Below are positions 51,574 to 60,362 of a stretch of DNA of 64,000 bases, piece by piece. This stretch comes from KBS-83 sp051025295. GTDB lineage: Bacteria; Acidobacteriota; Terriglobia; Terriglobales; Acidobacteriaceae. Position 1 is the first letter of the stretch, and the number at the start of each line of letters is the position of its first letter. The stretch lies in assembly GCA_051025295.1 (NCBI GenBank), contig JBMGJV010000021.1; one strand, 5' to 3'. A program made the position numbers and the translations under genes. Below the pieces are notes generated by a model. It ran no database searches and was not told the DNA's origin. It saw only the letters and a program-made list of their open reading frames with translations.

Positions 51574-54072
51574 TTACGGCACCGCCCGCGGCTTCACCGC
51601 CAGAAACTGCGCCGGCGTGATCCCGCCATTGCCGTCCGGCAAATTCGGGTTGAACTGCACCGTGTCCGTCAGGTCCCTCGTCGAGACGATATGCATATTC
51701 GCATCCCCGCCCGTCGACACGAAGATCTGCGAGTAGTCCGGGCTGAAGATCGCCGCCACCGGCGTCGTCGCCTGCGCACCCGTCAGCTTCACCGGGGTCA
51801 GCGCTCCCGCCACACCCGCCGCCGGAATCCTGTACACCGGCAGCAGGGCATTGCCCGCCGTGGGATTCGCCTGCTCATACGTCACCACCGCCAGTGACGA
51901 ATCCGGAGACGTCACCACCTGGTGGATCAGCGACGGCGCAAACGCCGCCAGCGACTGCGTGAAGTTGTTCGGGTTCGCAATCTCGAGCGGAATGGTTGAC
52001 GTCACCGTCGCCCCGTTCACCGTGTTGGTCGACGTCGGGCACGCGCCCGCTGCATTCGCACTCGCCTCGGTTGGCACCACCACATTGGCATCCACCAGCT
52101 CTGCCGGGTTCGCCGTCGCGCTCACCACGTGCTTGCCGTTCGTCGTCGTCGCCAGGTGATCCGCAGCAAACCCGTAGCCCGTCGCGCCGCCCGGGACCGC
52201 CGAGGGATAGTTGTCGATCGCCCCCGTCCGCGTGTCCGGGCAGTAGCCGCGTGCCGTCGTGTTCGCGCCCGACAGGAACGCGCCAAACTGCGGCACCGCC
52301 AGCGCCACATCCGGCGAGCAGAATACGTTGTACGCCGCGTTTGCCGGACCACCCACGTTCGGATCGCTCCCCGTATTCGCCGGGCACACGCCGCTCGACG
52401 GCGTCGCATTGCTCGGGTCCAGCGACTCCGTGCTCCAGCCCGTGAACGTGTTGAAGATGTACAGCTTGTTCGTCCCGACGATGTACACCGTCGTCCCGTC
52501 CGGCGAGAACACCGCACGCTGCCCGACGCCGCCATACTGCGTCACAATGCTGGCCGGCGTGCCGCTGGTCCCCGCGCTGCCTGTGCCGCCCGTCGTCGAC
52601 GACGCCGTCGCCGGCCGGTACAGATACAGGATCTGCTGGTCCTGATCGTTGATCACCACTTCGTTGTTCGACGGTGACACGGCCAGCACCACTCCCTTGA
52701 CCGTCGTGTCCTCCGCAATCGAGCTCACGCCGCCACCCACCGTGCTCGTCGCGTTCACGATCATCAGCTCGCGATAACTGCCGAAATAAAGGCTCGACCC
52801 CGTCTGGTCCAGCACCATCGAGTTCGGCTTGTACGGCAGGTGTACCGGCGACCCCGACGTGTTCTGGCTCAGGTCGATCGCCGTAAAGTACTGCGAGTTC
52901 GGACTCGCCATCCAGATCAGGCTGCTCGCGCTGCCCGGCGACGTCACGTTCAGCGTATTGCTCGCCACCGGCACGCCATTGCCGTTCACGCCAATCTGGT
53001 TCACCGGCGCAGGATTGCAGGACGGCGGCGCGCACACCGCATACACCGAGCTCGACCCCGCAAACCGCGACGTGATGCTCCCCGTCCCGCTCACCCCGAT
53101 CGTCCGCTGGTCCGTCGACGTGTACGTCAGCGGCACGCCCGTAATCGTCGCGCCCTTCGTGTCGATCACCGTCGCCGTCGTCGGCTGCGCCAGGTTCGGC
53201 TGCACCGTCACGTTCGACGACGTGCCATTCGCCTGCAGCGTGATCGATGCCGGTGGGCAGGTGTAGAAGTAGCCCGCGCCCGAGCTCGTCCCCGAGATGC
53301 TCGCCGTGATCACCGCCGCGCCCGGCTGCTTCGCCGTCGCCACGCCTGTCGGGTCGATCGACACCACCGTGTTCGACGTCGTCGTGCCCGCGTTTGCGCT
53401 CGTCGTCTGCGCCGCGTAGCTCAGGTTGCCGATATTGGTGCTGCAGTCCGGCACACCCTGCGGATTGCCCGCCGGCGCGCAGAACAGCGTGTTCTGCCCG
53501 TTCTGATTCACAAACGCGGTCGCATTCAACTGCGCCGTCTGGAACTGCGACAGGCAGCCCTGCACCGGCTTGCCGCTCGCGTCCAGCGTATCCAGCGTGA
53601 TATCTGTCACTACCGGATGCACATATATCTTGACCGCATTGCTCGACGTCACGCCACCCGAGCTCGCCGACGCCGTCGCCACCTCCGACACATTCGTCGG
53701 AATGCACGTCGAGTAGGCCGCCACCCCCGAGCTGCTCGTCCGGTTCCACCGGCCCGCGCACACCTGCCCGGTCGGCGACACGTCCACATTGTTGAGGTCG
53801 CTCGTGCCGTACGTCAGCGTCCCCAGGTTCGCCGGAGCCCCCGCGCAGTCCTTGCCGCCCCCCGCATTCAGATTGCCCACCTTGCCGAACGCCAGCGAGA
53901 TGCCCGTCTGCTGCGGATCCAGCGTGAAGGACACCAGCGTGCCCTTCTTCGTGGCAAACCCCGCACCGAACGCATTGCAGTAGTTGTTTGGATTCGTGCC
54001 GCAGCCCACAATCGAGAGCTGAACCGGAAGCGTGACGACAAAAAGTACGACGAGGAGCAGGTACCGCCGCAT
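51574..54072 (-). CDS. Large lipoprotein with Ig-like and propeller-like repeats
   Basis: An 832-residue surface lipoprotein. A signal peptide (RRYLLLVVLFVVTLPVQL) ends in the lipobox SIVGC. The first half (about 40-370) consists of bacterial Ig-like (BIG2-type) modules rich in Thr, Ser and Gly, e.g. SIDPTGVATAKQPGAAVITASISGT. The second half contains propeller-like segments (YFTAIDLS, VFSPDGTTVYIVGTNKLYIFNTFTG, IFSPDYSQIFVSTGGDANMHIV). The ATG at 54072 has GAGGT about five bases upstream, and the frame above it adds unrelated sequence. Probably an adhesive or structural envelope protein; no catalytic residues seen. Confidence 0.82.
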   Translation of the reverse strand: MRRYLLLVVLFVVTLPVQLSIVGCGTNPNNYCNAFGAGFATKKGTLVSFTLDPQQTGISLAFGKVGNLNAGGGKDCAGAPANLGTLTYGTSDLNNVDVSPTGQVCAGRWNRTSSSGVAAYSTCIPTNVSEVATASASSGGVTSSNAVKIYVHPVVTDITLDTLDASGKPVQGCLSQFQTAQLNATAFVNQNGQNTLFCAPAGNPQGVPDCSTNIGNLSYAAQTTSANAGTTTSNTVVSIDPTGVATAKQPGAAVITASISGTSSGAGYFYTCPPASITLQANGTSSNVTVQPNLAQPTTATVIDTKGATITGVPLTYTSTDQRTIGVSGTGSITSRFAGSSSVYAVCAPPSCNPAPVNQIGVNGNGVPVASNTLNVTSPGSASSLIWMASPNSQYFTAIDLSQNTSGSPVHLPYKPNSMVLDQTGSSLYFGSYRELMIVNATSTVGGGVSSIAEDTTVKGVVLAVSPSNNEVVINDQDQQILYLYRPATASSTTGGTGSAGTSGTPASIVTQYGGVGQRAVFSPDGTTVYIVGTNKLYIFNTFTGWSTESLDPSNATPSSGVCPANTGSDPNVGGPANAAYNVFCSPDVALAVPQFGAFLSGANTTARGYCPDTRTGAIDNYPSAVPGGATGYGFAADHLATTTNGKHVVSATANPAELVDANVVVPTEASANAAGACPTSTNTVNGATVTSTIPLEIANPNNFTQSLAAFAPSLIHQVVTSPDSSLAVVTYEQANPTAGNALLPVYRIPAAGVAGALTPVKLTGAQATTPVAAIFSPDYSQIFVSTGGDANMHIVSTRDLTDTVQFNPNLPDGNGGITPAQFLAVKPRAVP

Positions 54073-54288
54073 GAAACCTCCCCGCAGCTGCTCTGAGCCG
54101 GCCCCCCTCGAAATGCTCCGCAGCGCCTTCCCGGCAGCACACGGCACACTCCAAAACCCTGGGAACACACAGCCTGGCCGCTACGGTTTCACTGCCAGAA
54201 ATCACTGTCGAACGTGTACCCCGAGTGTAAAGCACAACGGAAGCAGGGAGCCAGCGACAGCCCGCTTGGTAGCGGGGCTGTCTGGTTC

Positions 54289-54317
54289 TCCACAGGAGTT
54301 CGTCTGGCCTGTATCAT
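54289..54317 (+). promoter_or_regulatory. Candidate promoter of the small-gene operon
   Basis: TCCACA (54289-54294, four of six to TTGACA), 17 bases, then TATCAT (54312-54317, five of six to TATAAT). Transcription would start near 54324-54326, at or next to the ATG of the first gene, which has no Shine-Dalgarno. A hairpin (CAGCCCGC with GCGGGGCTG, one bulge) lies just upstream at about 54259-54281. Confidence 0.45.
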
Positions 54318-54325
54318 TCGGCGCA

Positions 54326-54655
54326 ATGCCTGAGTTTTCCAAGGACGTGGTCATCACGCTACTTGCGGCTTCGGTCGGTCTGGCCGGTCTGTTGTTGGTC
54401 GTCTCGGGCTTTGTCTTTGCCCAAGCGAACAGCTTTCCGTCAGCGACCACAGACGATACTCTTCTGGCTCGCTATGAGCGCGCGGCGAAACTTGGCCTAG
54501 TGCCCTTCATTCTGTCTTTGGCTGAGGCCGGTCTCTGCCTGATTTGGCTACTCCACACGTCGCCATGCACTTACGTGATGTTGGTTGGAATGTTCTTCTT
54601 GCTTCTCGTCCTGACCGCAATGTATGGTGCAATGCTGCTACTACGGTATTTATAG
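54326..54655 (+). CDS. Small three-helix membrane protein, unknown
   Basis: A 109-residue protein with three predicted membrane helices (VVITLLAASVGLAGLLLVVSGFVFA; LGLVPFILSLAEAGLCLIWLL; YVMLVGMFFLLLVLTAMYGAMLLL). The loop between helices one and two is hydrophilic (FPSATTDDTLLARYERAAK). I do not recognise a family. Frame starts upstream of 54326 lack support. The ATG lies at the predicted transcription start, so a leaderless message is possible. It is the first of three small genes spaced 18 and 30 bases apart and closed by a terminator. Codon use looks less GC-biased than in its neighbours. Confidence 0.65.
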   Translation: MPEFSKDVVITLLAASVGLAGLLLVVSGFVFAQANSFPSATTDDTLLARYERAAKLGLVPFILSLAEAGLCLIWLLHTSPCTYVMLVGMFFLLLVLTAMYGAMLLLRYL

Positions 54656-54673
54656 GGATAGGCTTAACGAAAA

Positions 54674-54976
54674 ATGAGCCTGGACACTGAGCGACTACAC
54701 CGATTGGTTGGCAAGGGCTTCGACAAACTCTATTCATCCGAGCCAAACAAGTACAAAGAGATGGCGAAGAAGGCTCTAGAATATTCACAGACCTGCGTTC
54801 CCGCAGGGGAGAAGGTGCGTATTGGGGACGTCGTTTCCGTCATCCAAAATGCCGTGAGGATCGATCCAGCCTTTGAATCTCACTTGAAAACCAGAAAGCT
54901 TACACAAAAGTTCTGGCAGGGCTGGTTTGCAGAATACGTTGTGGAGCAGGTCTTCCCCCAACCGGAACTGAAATAG
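54674..54976 (+). CDS. Small soluble protein, unknown
   Basis: A 100-residue, mainly helical, charged protein (RLHRLVGKGFDKLYSSEPNK at the start; TRKLTQKFWQGWFAEYVVEQVF near the end). There is no signal peptide or membrane segment, and I do not recognise it. It lies 18 bases after the small membrane protein and 30 bases before the next small gene, so an operon is likely. Mixed third positions, unlike the strongly C/G-ending codons around, hint at acquired DNA. Confidence 0.65.
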   Translation: MSLDTERLHRLVGKGFDKLYSSEPNKYKEMAKKALEYSQTCVPAGEKVRIGDVVSVIQNAVRIDPAFESHLKTRKLTQKFWQGWFAEYVVEQVFPQPELK

Positions 54977-55006
54977 AGACGACCGCGCCCAAAGGAGTGA
55001 GCACGA

Positions 55007-55189
55007 ATGTCCAAGAGTGAAGCGAAACAAGCCGCCACCCAGTACCTGCAAGATCAAGCGGACATCATGAAGAAGTATGGGGCAGCCCCGAAAATGTCGG
55101 GTAAGCGGTACGAAGCTGCGCGCACAGCCACCACCCGTACCTTCAAGACAATCAGCTCTGCAAAAGTAAGCGCCGATCAAAAGCATTGA
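55007..55189 (+). CDS. Small basic helical protein, unknown
   Basis: A 60-residue basic protein, probably one or two helices (SEAKQAATQYLQDQADIMKKYG, then KRYEAARTATTRTFKTI). It has a good ribosome-binding site (AAAGGAGTG, about eight bases before the ATG) and is followed at once by a hairpin terminator, so it is a real gene closing the operon. Not recognised. Size and charge would suit a nucleic-acid-binding or regulatory peptide, but nothing proves this. Confidence 0.68.
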   Translation: MSKSEAKQAATQYLQDQADIMKKYGAAPKMSGKRYEAARTATTRTFKTISSAKVSADQKH

Positions 55190-55193
55190 TCGA

Positions 55194-55218
55194 TGGGAGC
55201 CCTCTGGGCTCCCACTTT
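55194..55218 (+). terminator. Terminator of the small-gene operon
   Basis: TGGGAGCCC pairs perfectly with GGGCTCCCA around TCT, then CTTT. It starts five bases after the 60-residue gene. Confidence 0.75.
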
Positions 55219-55645
55219 GCTGTGGGTCGCTTCAGCCCCATCCCTAGTTTTGATCCAATCGGGACTGTGCAGCAGCCCTTTTGACTGACCAGACCCGGTG
55301 CGCCAAGCATCGGTGCGCCCTACCCGCTTCCATCTCTCCGAAACGGACTGGTCGTTGGCTCCTCAAGCATCTTCGGTGTAAGTGAAGGTCTGCTAGGTGT
55401 GCTGCACACCCATTGTCGCCACCACGAACAACCACCGCTCCTTTCTTCTTGACGAAGGGAGGCGGCACCGGGCCAGCGACAAAGGGCCTCTTCAATACCG
55501 CTGCTCGCGCCCGCTCCTAGTCCTCACGCCCGCAGTGCGCGCCTGATCGCGTCCGACCTGCGACGGCCTCCGACAGTCCAGCGACGCGTCGACGATAGAA
55601 GAGTCGCTTGCGATACTGCGAACCCCTTCCCAGGAACCCTGAACC
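55219..55645. other. Gene-free stretch
   Basis: About 430 bases after the operon terminator. Open frames on either strand (for example 55244-55495 minus) lack ribosome-binding sites and recognisable sequence. No repeat or RNA fold was identified. It may be decayed accessory DNA. Confidence 0.4.
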
Positions 55646-55661
55646 GTGAAGGAAAACGCGC

Positions 55662-55817
55662 CTGAAGATACGCTGGCTTATCTTCGTGGCATTGGCGGCA
55701 GTGACAGCACTACTTCTTCTTCACCACTTCCACACTGCCTTGGATGTGGACTCCTGCCTGGATCAGGGCGGCCGCTTCGACTACGCAAACCATGTCTGTC
55801 AGCCAAAGCCAAACTGA
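55662..55817 (+). CDS. Small membrane-anchored protein with Cys/Gly-rich tail, start unresolved
   Basis: A frame giving a membrane anchor (LKIRWLIFVALAAVTALLLL) followed by DVDSCLDQGGRFDYANHVC and a TGA at 55815-55817. The SCLDxGGRxDY...C tail resembles a recurring type of small bacterial inner-membrane protein (recalled pattern, not searched). There is no ATG: the in-frame options are CTG 55662 or internal GTG/TTG. The nearby GTG at 55646, with AGGA ten bases upstream, is in another frame and would join if one base of GTGAAGGAAAACG were removed. It may be a real gene with an odd start, a sequencing error, or a fossil. It overlaps the end of the minus-strand gene antisense by 108 bases. Confidence 0.4.
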   Translation: MKIRWLIFVALAAVTALLLLHHFHTALDVDSCLDQGGRFDYANHVCQPKPN

Positions 55818-56177
55818 CGCACTACCGATCTCACGCAGAACCGAAACATCGGCTATCTCAGGACTAGCCGCGCCTCCTTGAGCGTCGATTCCCGCGATAC
55901 TCACGGTCTGCCTTTCGCAATCTGCTCCATCGAGACACATATTCAAAGTGGTCGCAGCCGAGTACATGAAGACAATGAGAAGCGCCATCGAGGTTCCAAG
56001 GAACCCGACTCCCAAGGTGCTCCACAGAGCGTGAAACGGCTGTCCATACAGAAACGGGATCACCAGCGCCACACTGCAGGTCAAAGCCAGACCGGATATG
56101 AGACTCGCCAGGCGCCACTTCCTCACTGCGGTACCAACCTCCGGTTGCGCCCGCTCGGGCTCCGTCTCTGGATGCAT
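55710..56177 (-). CDS. Two-helix membrane protein, unknown
   Basis: A 155-residue frame with two strong membrane helices (LASLISGLALTCSVALVIPFLYG and WSTLGVGFLGTSMALLIVFMYSA) after an acidic N-terminus (MHPETEPERAQPEVG). The frame is open further upstream, but 56177 is the ATG nearest the domain. The first 90 residues look like genuine protein. The C-terminal 36 overlap the small plus-strand frame antisense and may be a read-through of lost stop signals. Not recognised. Confidence 0.5.
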   Translation of the reverse strand: MHPETEPERAQPEVGTAVRKWRLASLISGLALTCSVALVIPFLYGQPFHALWSTLGVGFLGTSMALLIVFMYSAATTLNMCLDGADCERQTVSIAGIDAQGGAASPEIADVSVLREIGSASVWLWLTDMVCVVEAAALIQAGVHIQGSVEVVKKK

Positions 56178-56352
56178 TCTCGTGCCACCCCCCTTGCGGT
56201 CAATCGAGCAGACCCTTCGTCCATACGGTGAGCCATGCAAATCTGGCAATCGGGAATAGCAAGCCATACCGTTGCTTGAAGTCGAAAGTCCGGCGGTGCG
56301 GGTCCCCTCCTACCCCCAGTGCTAGCCTGATCGCGCTCTAGAGCAAACGAAC

Positions 56353-56865
56353 ATGTCCAGCATCCAGCCCGCCACGCCCGCAGACGCCGCAGCCATCGCC
56401 CGCGTCCACGTCGAAAGGTGGCAAAGCACCTACGCCGGGATCGTCCCCGCACCATTTCTTGCGAGCCTCGATGTCGAGCAGCGCACCGTCCTCTGGCAGG
56501 AGTGGCTCGCCAGCGCCCCCCTCGTGCTCACCGCGACATCGCAGCAGCGAGTCATCGGCTTCGTCAGCGGCGGCGCAGCCCGCGAGCCGGCCTTCGGCTG
56601 TGACGGCGAGCTCTACGCCATCTATCTCCTGTCGGACGCGCAGCGGCAGGGCATCGGCAGCGCGTTGTTCGACAGCATCCGCCACGCCCTCCTCGCGGCA
56701 GGCTTCCGCAGCATGATCCTCTGGGTCCTCGAACCAAACCCCGCTCGGAGCTTCTACGAAGCCAAAGGCGGCAAGGTCACCGGCTCAAAGCCCATCGAAA
56801 TCGGTGGCATGAGCCTCACCGAGATCGCCTACACCTGGCCAAACCTCGCCGACCCTCCTCAATAA
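56353..56865 (+). CDS. GNAT-family N-acetyltransferase
   Basis: A 170-residue acetyl-CoA-dependent acyltransferase. It starts IQPATPADAAAIARVHVERWQSTYAGIVP. VIGFVSGGAA follows, the acetyl-CoA-binding motif A is AIYLLSDAQRQGIGSALFDSI near 92-112, and motif B is MILWVLEPNPARSFYEAKGGKVTG. The substrate is unknown. It follows the AT-richer pocket of small genes and resumes the host-like codon bias. Confidence 0.9.
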   Translation: MSSIQPATPADAAAIARVHVERWQSTYAGIVPAPFLASLDVEQRTVLWQEWLASAPLVLTATSQQRVIGFVSGGAAREPAFGCDGELYAIYLLSDAQRQGIGSALFDSIRHALLAAGFRSMILWVLEPNPARSFYEAKGGKVTGSKPIEIGGMSLTEIAYTWPNLADPPQ

Positions 56866-57087
56866 TCCCCATCGAACGTCGACGTCCTGCCTGCCGCCCA
56901 CGCTCCACTACGCCGCCCACGAAACACGCGTCCGCCTTCCACACCGTTCGCTGTTCCGACATGGGCGAGGCCGACGACATCGACGCGCTTCGCTCAGTGG
57001 CAGATAAAGACACCGCCGTCTCGCCCCAACGTGTTCGTCGACTACCCGACAGTCGCGGCCTCTCCGTCCGTCTCGCGCCCTACCACC

Positions 57088-57843
57088 TCACGCATCCTCC
57101 ACCGGATACATGCACTCCACCCGCAACTCCTGCGCCGCAATGCTCTGCGGCACTCCCACCGTCGTCACCAGCGAAAAGTACGACCGTCGCTCCTTGCCCT
57201 TCACAAATGTGATCGGCAGCACCGGGCTCTCGCTCGGCCGCACCGCCCCCAACCCGCGCACCCCAGGGTACGCCCGCACCTGTTCGAGCAGCGCCTGCAT
57301 CTGTGCGTCCACCCGGTGCCCGATCGCCTCGCGCTCCACGCGGGACAGCAGACCCGCCGCCACCTGCTCCCAGTCGGCAATGTGCGGCCGCAGACCCTTC
57401 GGACTCAGCATCAGGTGCAGCAGGTTGCGCGGCCGCGGCCACGTCTCCAGGTCCATCAGCGAGCCAAACAGCCGCGGCGCTGCCTGGTTGTTGGCCACCA
57501 CATTCCAGTACCGGTCCAGCACCAGCCCCGGATGCGGCTCCTGCTGGTCCAGCATGCGCACCACCGCGCGCCGCACCAGCGTCATCTCCTCCGCGCCCAG
57601 CGCCCCTTCGCTGTATATCGGCGCATAGCCCGCGGCCAATAGCAGCAAATTCCGCTCCCGCAGCGGCACATCGAGCGTCTGCGCCAGCCGCATCAGCAAC
57701 TCGCGGCTCGGCACACTCCGCCCGCTCTCGACAAAGCTCACATGCCGCTGCGACACCGCCGCATCCAGCGACAGGTCCAGCTGGCTCTTCCCCCGCTCCT
57801 GCCGCCAGTGCCGCAGCAGATCTCCCACCGCCTGTGTCGCCAT
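57088..57843 (-). CDS. XRE-family regulator with MmyB-type ligand domain
   Basis: A 251-residue DNA-binding regulator. An N-terminal Cro/C1-type helix-turn-helix spans about 6-60 (LLRHWRQERGKSQLDLSLDAAVSQRHVSFVESGRSVPSRELL). The MmyB-like C-terminal domain follows (about 95-250), with the PHPGLVLDRYWNVVANNQAAPRLFG region typical of this group, thought to bind a fatty acyl ligand. The ATG at 57843 has GGAGG eight bases upstream (57852-57856), while longer frames lack a site. Its target may be the S9 peptidase upstream or an unlinked gene; no operator was identified. Confidence 0.9.
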   Translation of the reverse strand: MATQAVGDLLRHWRQERGKSQLDLSLDAAVSQRHVSFVESGRSVPSRELLMRLAQTLDVPLRERNLLLLAAGYAPIYSEGALGAEEMTLVRRAVVRMLDQQEPHPGLVLDRYWNVVANNQAAPRLFGSLMDLETWPRPRNLLHLMLSPKGLRPHIADWEQVAAGLLSRVEREAIGHRVDAQMQALLEQVRAYPGVRGLGAVRPSESPVLPITFVKGKERRSYFSLVTTVGVPQSIAAQELRVECMYPVEDA

Positions 57844-57999
57844 CCCAAACGCCTCCATCCCGACGTGAACCGTGACCCCAAACCCGCATTCCAAGCCTCG
57901 CACGAGGAGGTAATGAAAACAATTACCCGAGAGGTCATCTTTGCCCAGCTTGCCTCCGATTCTGACGCGCAGAAAGAGCCCGTTTGCGTACCCAAAACG

Positions 58000-58031
58000 C
58001 ACCAGGGGCAGCCGTTTGGCTGCCCCTGGTG
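58000..58031 (-). terminator. Terminator after the S9 peptidase gene
   Basis: A perfect 14-base-pair stem, CACCAGGGGCAGCC (58000-58013) with GGCTGCCCCTGGTG (58018-58031) around GTTT. On the minus strand it is followed by CGTTTTG. It lies 24 bases past the peptidase stop. Confidence 0.75.
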
Positions 58032-58055
58032 ATCACTGCACGCATATGAAATCAG

Positions 58056-60112
58056 CTACTTGAGGTACTCGCTAAACCAGCCCAGCGTCCGTTCGAGCAC
58101 ATCCGCCTGGTGCTCCGGATCGCGAAATCCGTGACCCTCATTCGGGTACACCACCAGCTCCGTCGGCACGCCTTCGTCGCGCAGTGCATGCCAGAACTCG
58201 AACGACTGCGGCGCCGGACACTCGCCATCCCGATCGCCCACCACGACCAGCGTCGGCGTCTTCACCTTGCCGATGAAATCGATCGCCGAACTCTTCGCAT
58301 ACACCGCCGGATCCTGATAAACACTGGCTCCGAAGAAGGGCAGCATCCACTGGTCGATCGAGTTTTCACCGTAGTAGCTCTGCCAATTTGCGATCCCTGC
58401 GCCCGCCACGGCCGCGTGAAAACGGTCCGTCTGCGTCACGCCGAACATCGTCATGAACCCGCCATAACTCCAGCCCGTCAGCCCCAGCCGGCTGTTGTCG
58501 ACCGCGGGGTATTTCTTCTCGACCGCATCCACCCCGGCCAGAATGTCGCGCAGATCGCCGTAGCCGAAATCCTTGCGATTCGCCTGCGTAAACGCCTCAC
58601 CCTCTCCATAACTCCCCCGCGGATTCGGTTCGAGCACGAAGTAGTCCATCGCACTCAACGGGGCCGCACCAAAGCCCGCTCCGGGCCAGCGCGGCAGCAC
58701 CGCGCTCGACGGCCCGCCATGCACCATCACCACCAGCGGATACTTCTTCGCAGGGTCGTAGTGCCGCGGCAGCATCAGCCAGCCCTGGATGTGGTAGCCC
58801 TCGTTATCCCATTCAATCGACTCGGGTTTGCCCCACGCCGGCTGCACGGCATCGTTGACATGCGACACCTGGGTCAGCGCCGAGCCGGCCTTCAACTCGC
58901 CGACAAAGACCTCGGGCGCCTTCTCGAAGGAACTGCTGGTCACCGCAAAATGGCCATCCTTCGCAATCGAAAGGCTCATCGCCTCGCGACCATCGCCGAT
59001 CGCCGCCGGCGTCTCGACCAGTGTCGTGCCCTCGCTCAGCATGGGCTGGCTGCCGCTGCTGGTGACGCGATACGACGTCACCCGGCTCTTGCCATTCGCG
59101 ATCTGCGACACCAGCAGTTCGTTCGCACTCTGCCAGTAGGGCCACACTGAACTCACCTTGGCCTCGGACGTTGCATCGACGGGAGTTCCGCCTGCTGCAG
59201 GCACCAGGTAGAGATCGCCGCCCGTCGCCCCCTGGTCGCTCATCAGTCCGCCGATGAAGGCGATCTGTTGCCCATCCGGCGACCAACGCGGCACCGCCAT
59301 CTGCAACCCGTGGAGCGGCCCCGTAACCTTGGCCGGATCGACCACACGGGTCGGCTGCCCGTTCACCGTCGCTTGCGCGGTATAGAGCTGCGCAACCCAC
59401 CAGGTGTTCTCGCCCGGCGGTGGTGCGGCAATGTAGGCCAGTTTTGCCCCATCCGGAGACCAGTCAAACTCATATACATGCAGGTTCGCCGGCGTCAGCA
59501 GCTCCGGCTCTCCGCCCTGCGCGCCCACGGCGGCAACACGCTGCACTTCGAGCCCTTCGACCCCAATCACCCCGGATGGCGGCTTCATCGCAGCCAATGC
59601 TCCGGCTGGCCGTGTCGCCCCCGGTACATAAAGGAAGCCGATGCGCTTGCCATCGGGCGACCAGGCTGCCGCCTCGACATAGCCCTTCAGGTGTGTGAGC
59701 TGGTGCGGTGCAGCGCCGGCAGCAGTGGTCACAAACAGGTCGGTCTGGCCGTCCTTGCCATACTCACCCAAATACAGAAGCTGTGCCGAGTTCGGCGACC
59801 AAACGGGCGCGCCGCCTTGCAGCCCGCGCCTACGGCGAGTGGCTGGGCATTCTCACCACGCGCGCCGCCGATCAGGAGGCGCTCCTGCTTCCCCCGCGAC
59901 TCTGTCCACGCTAGGTGCTGCCCGTCCGGCGAGAGCGCCGTCTGCCCCACCCGCTCCACCCGGCCCAGGTCCGACAAGATCTGCCGAATCTTAGGATTAG
60001 CCGGTGGATGAATGCTGCCCGGCGTATTGTCGGCAGCCCCTGCGGCAAGCGGGGCGAGGCAGAGCAGGGAGAGCGCAAAGAAGTGGTGGCAGCGTGCAGG
60101 GCGCGAAGACAT
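58056..60112 (-). pseudogene. S9-family peptidase (prolyl oligopeptidase/DPP-type), one frameshift
   Basis: The N-terminal part (60112 to about 59822) has a signal peptide (FFALSLLCLAPLAAGA) and the start of a beta-propeller (ALSPDGQHLAWTES). The frame then turns to nonsense. The other frame takes over exactly there (LQGGAPVWSPNSAQLLYLGEYG) and continues to a complete catalytic domain: nucleophile in GWSYGGFMTMF, acid in VVGDRDGECP, His in PNEGHGF. One missing C at 59821/59822 (GGGCTGC for GGGCCTGC) explains it. Corrected, the protein is about 685 residues, normal for an exported S9 dipeptidyl or acylaminoacyl peptidase. It could be a real null mutation or a sequencing error. Confidence 0.85.
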
Positions 60113-60327
60113 GCACCGGATGCTAACGCAAAGCTCTGGCTCTCTGCGTTTTGGCCGCTCTGCTGCATGTGTTTCGGGTTGAAGTCCCCGGCCGCTAGAG
60201 GCTTCAGCAGAGTGCGGAAGCGTGCAAAATCAGCCTTTCGATCGCATCTCACCGTCCGGTTTGGCTGGTTTTCGCGGCAAAGGGTCGCAATCATTGCTTG
60301 GACAAAGCAGAATTTGCAGGGCCTCCG

Positions 60328-60356
60328 TTGACCTGCGTAGGCGGGCTTGCTATTGT
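60328..60356 (+). promoter_or_regulatory. Promoter of the str operon
   Basis: TTGACC (60328-60333, five of six to consensus), exactly 17 bases, TATTGT (60351-60356, four of six). It is the best promoter match in the window and points at rpsL. Confidence 0.7.
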
Positions 60357-60362
60357 TAGAAA

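Noticed and set aside
55244..55495. Minus-strand frame of 83 codons after the small-gene operon
   Set aside because: No ribosome-binding site or domain; biased composition without a fold-like pattern.
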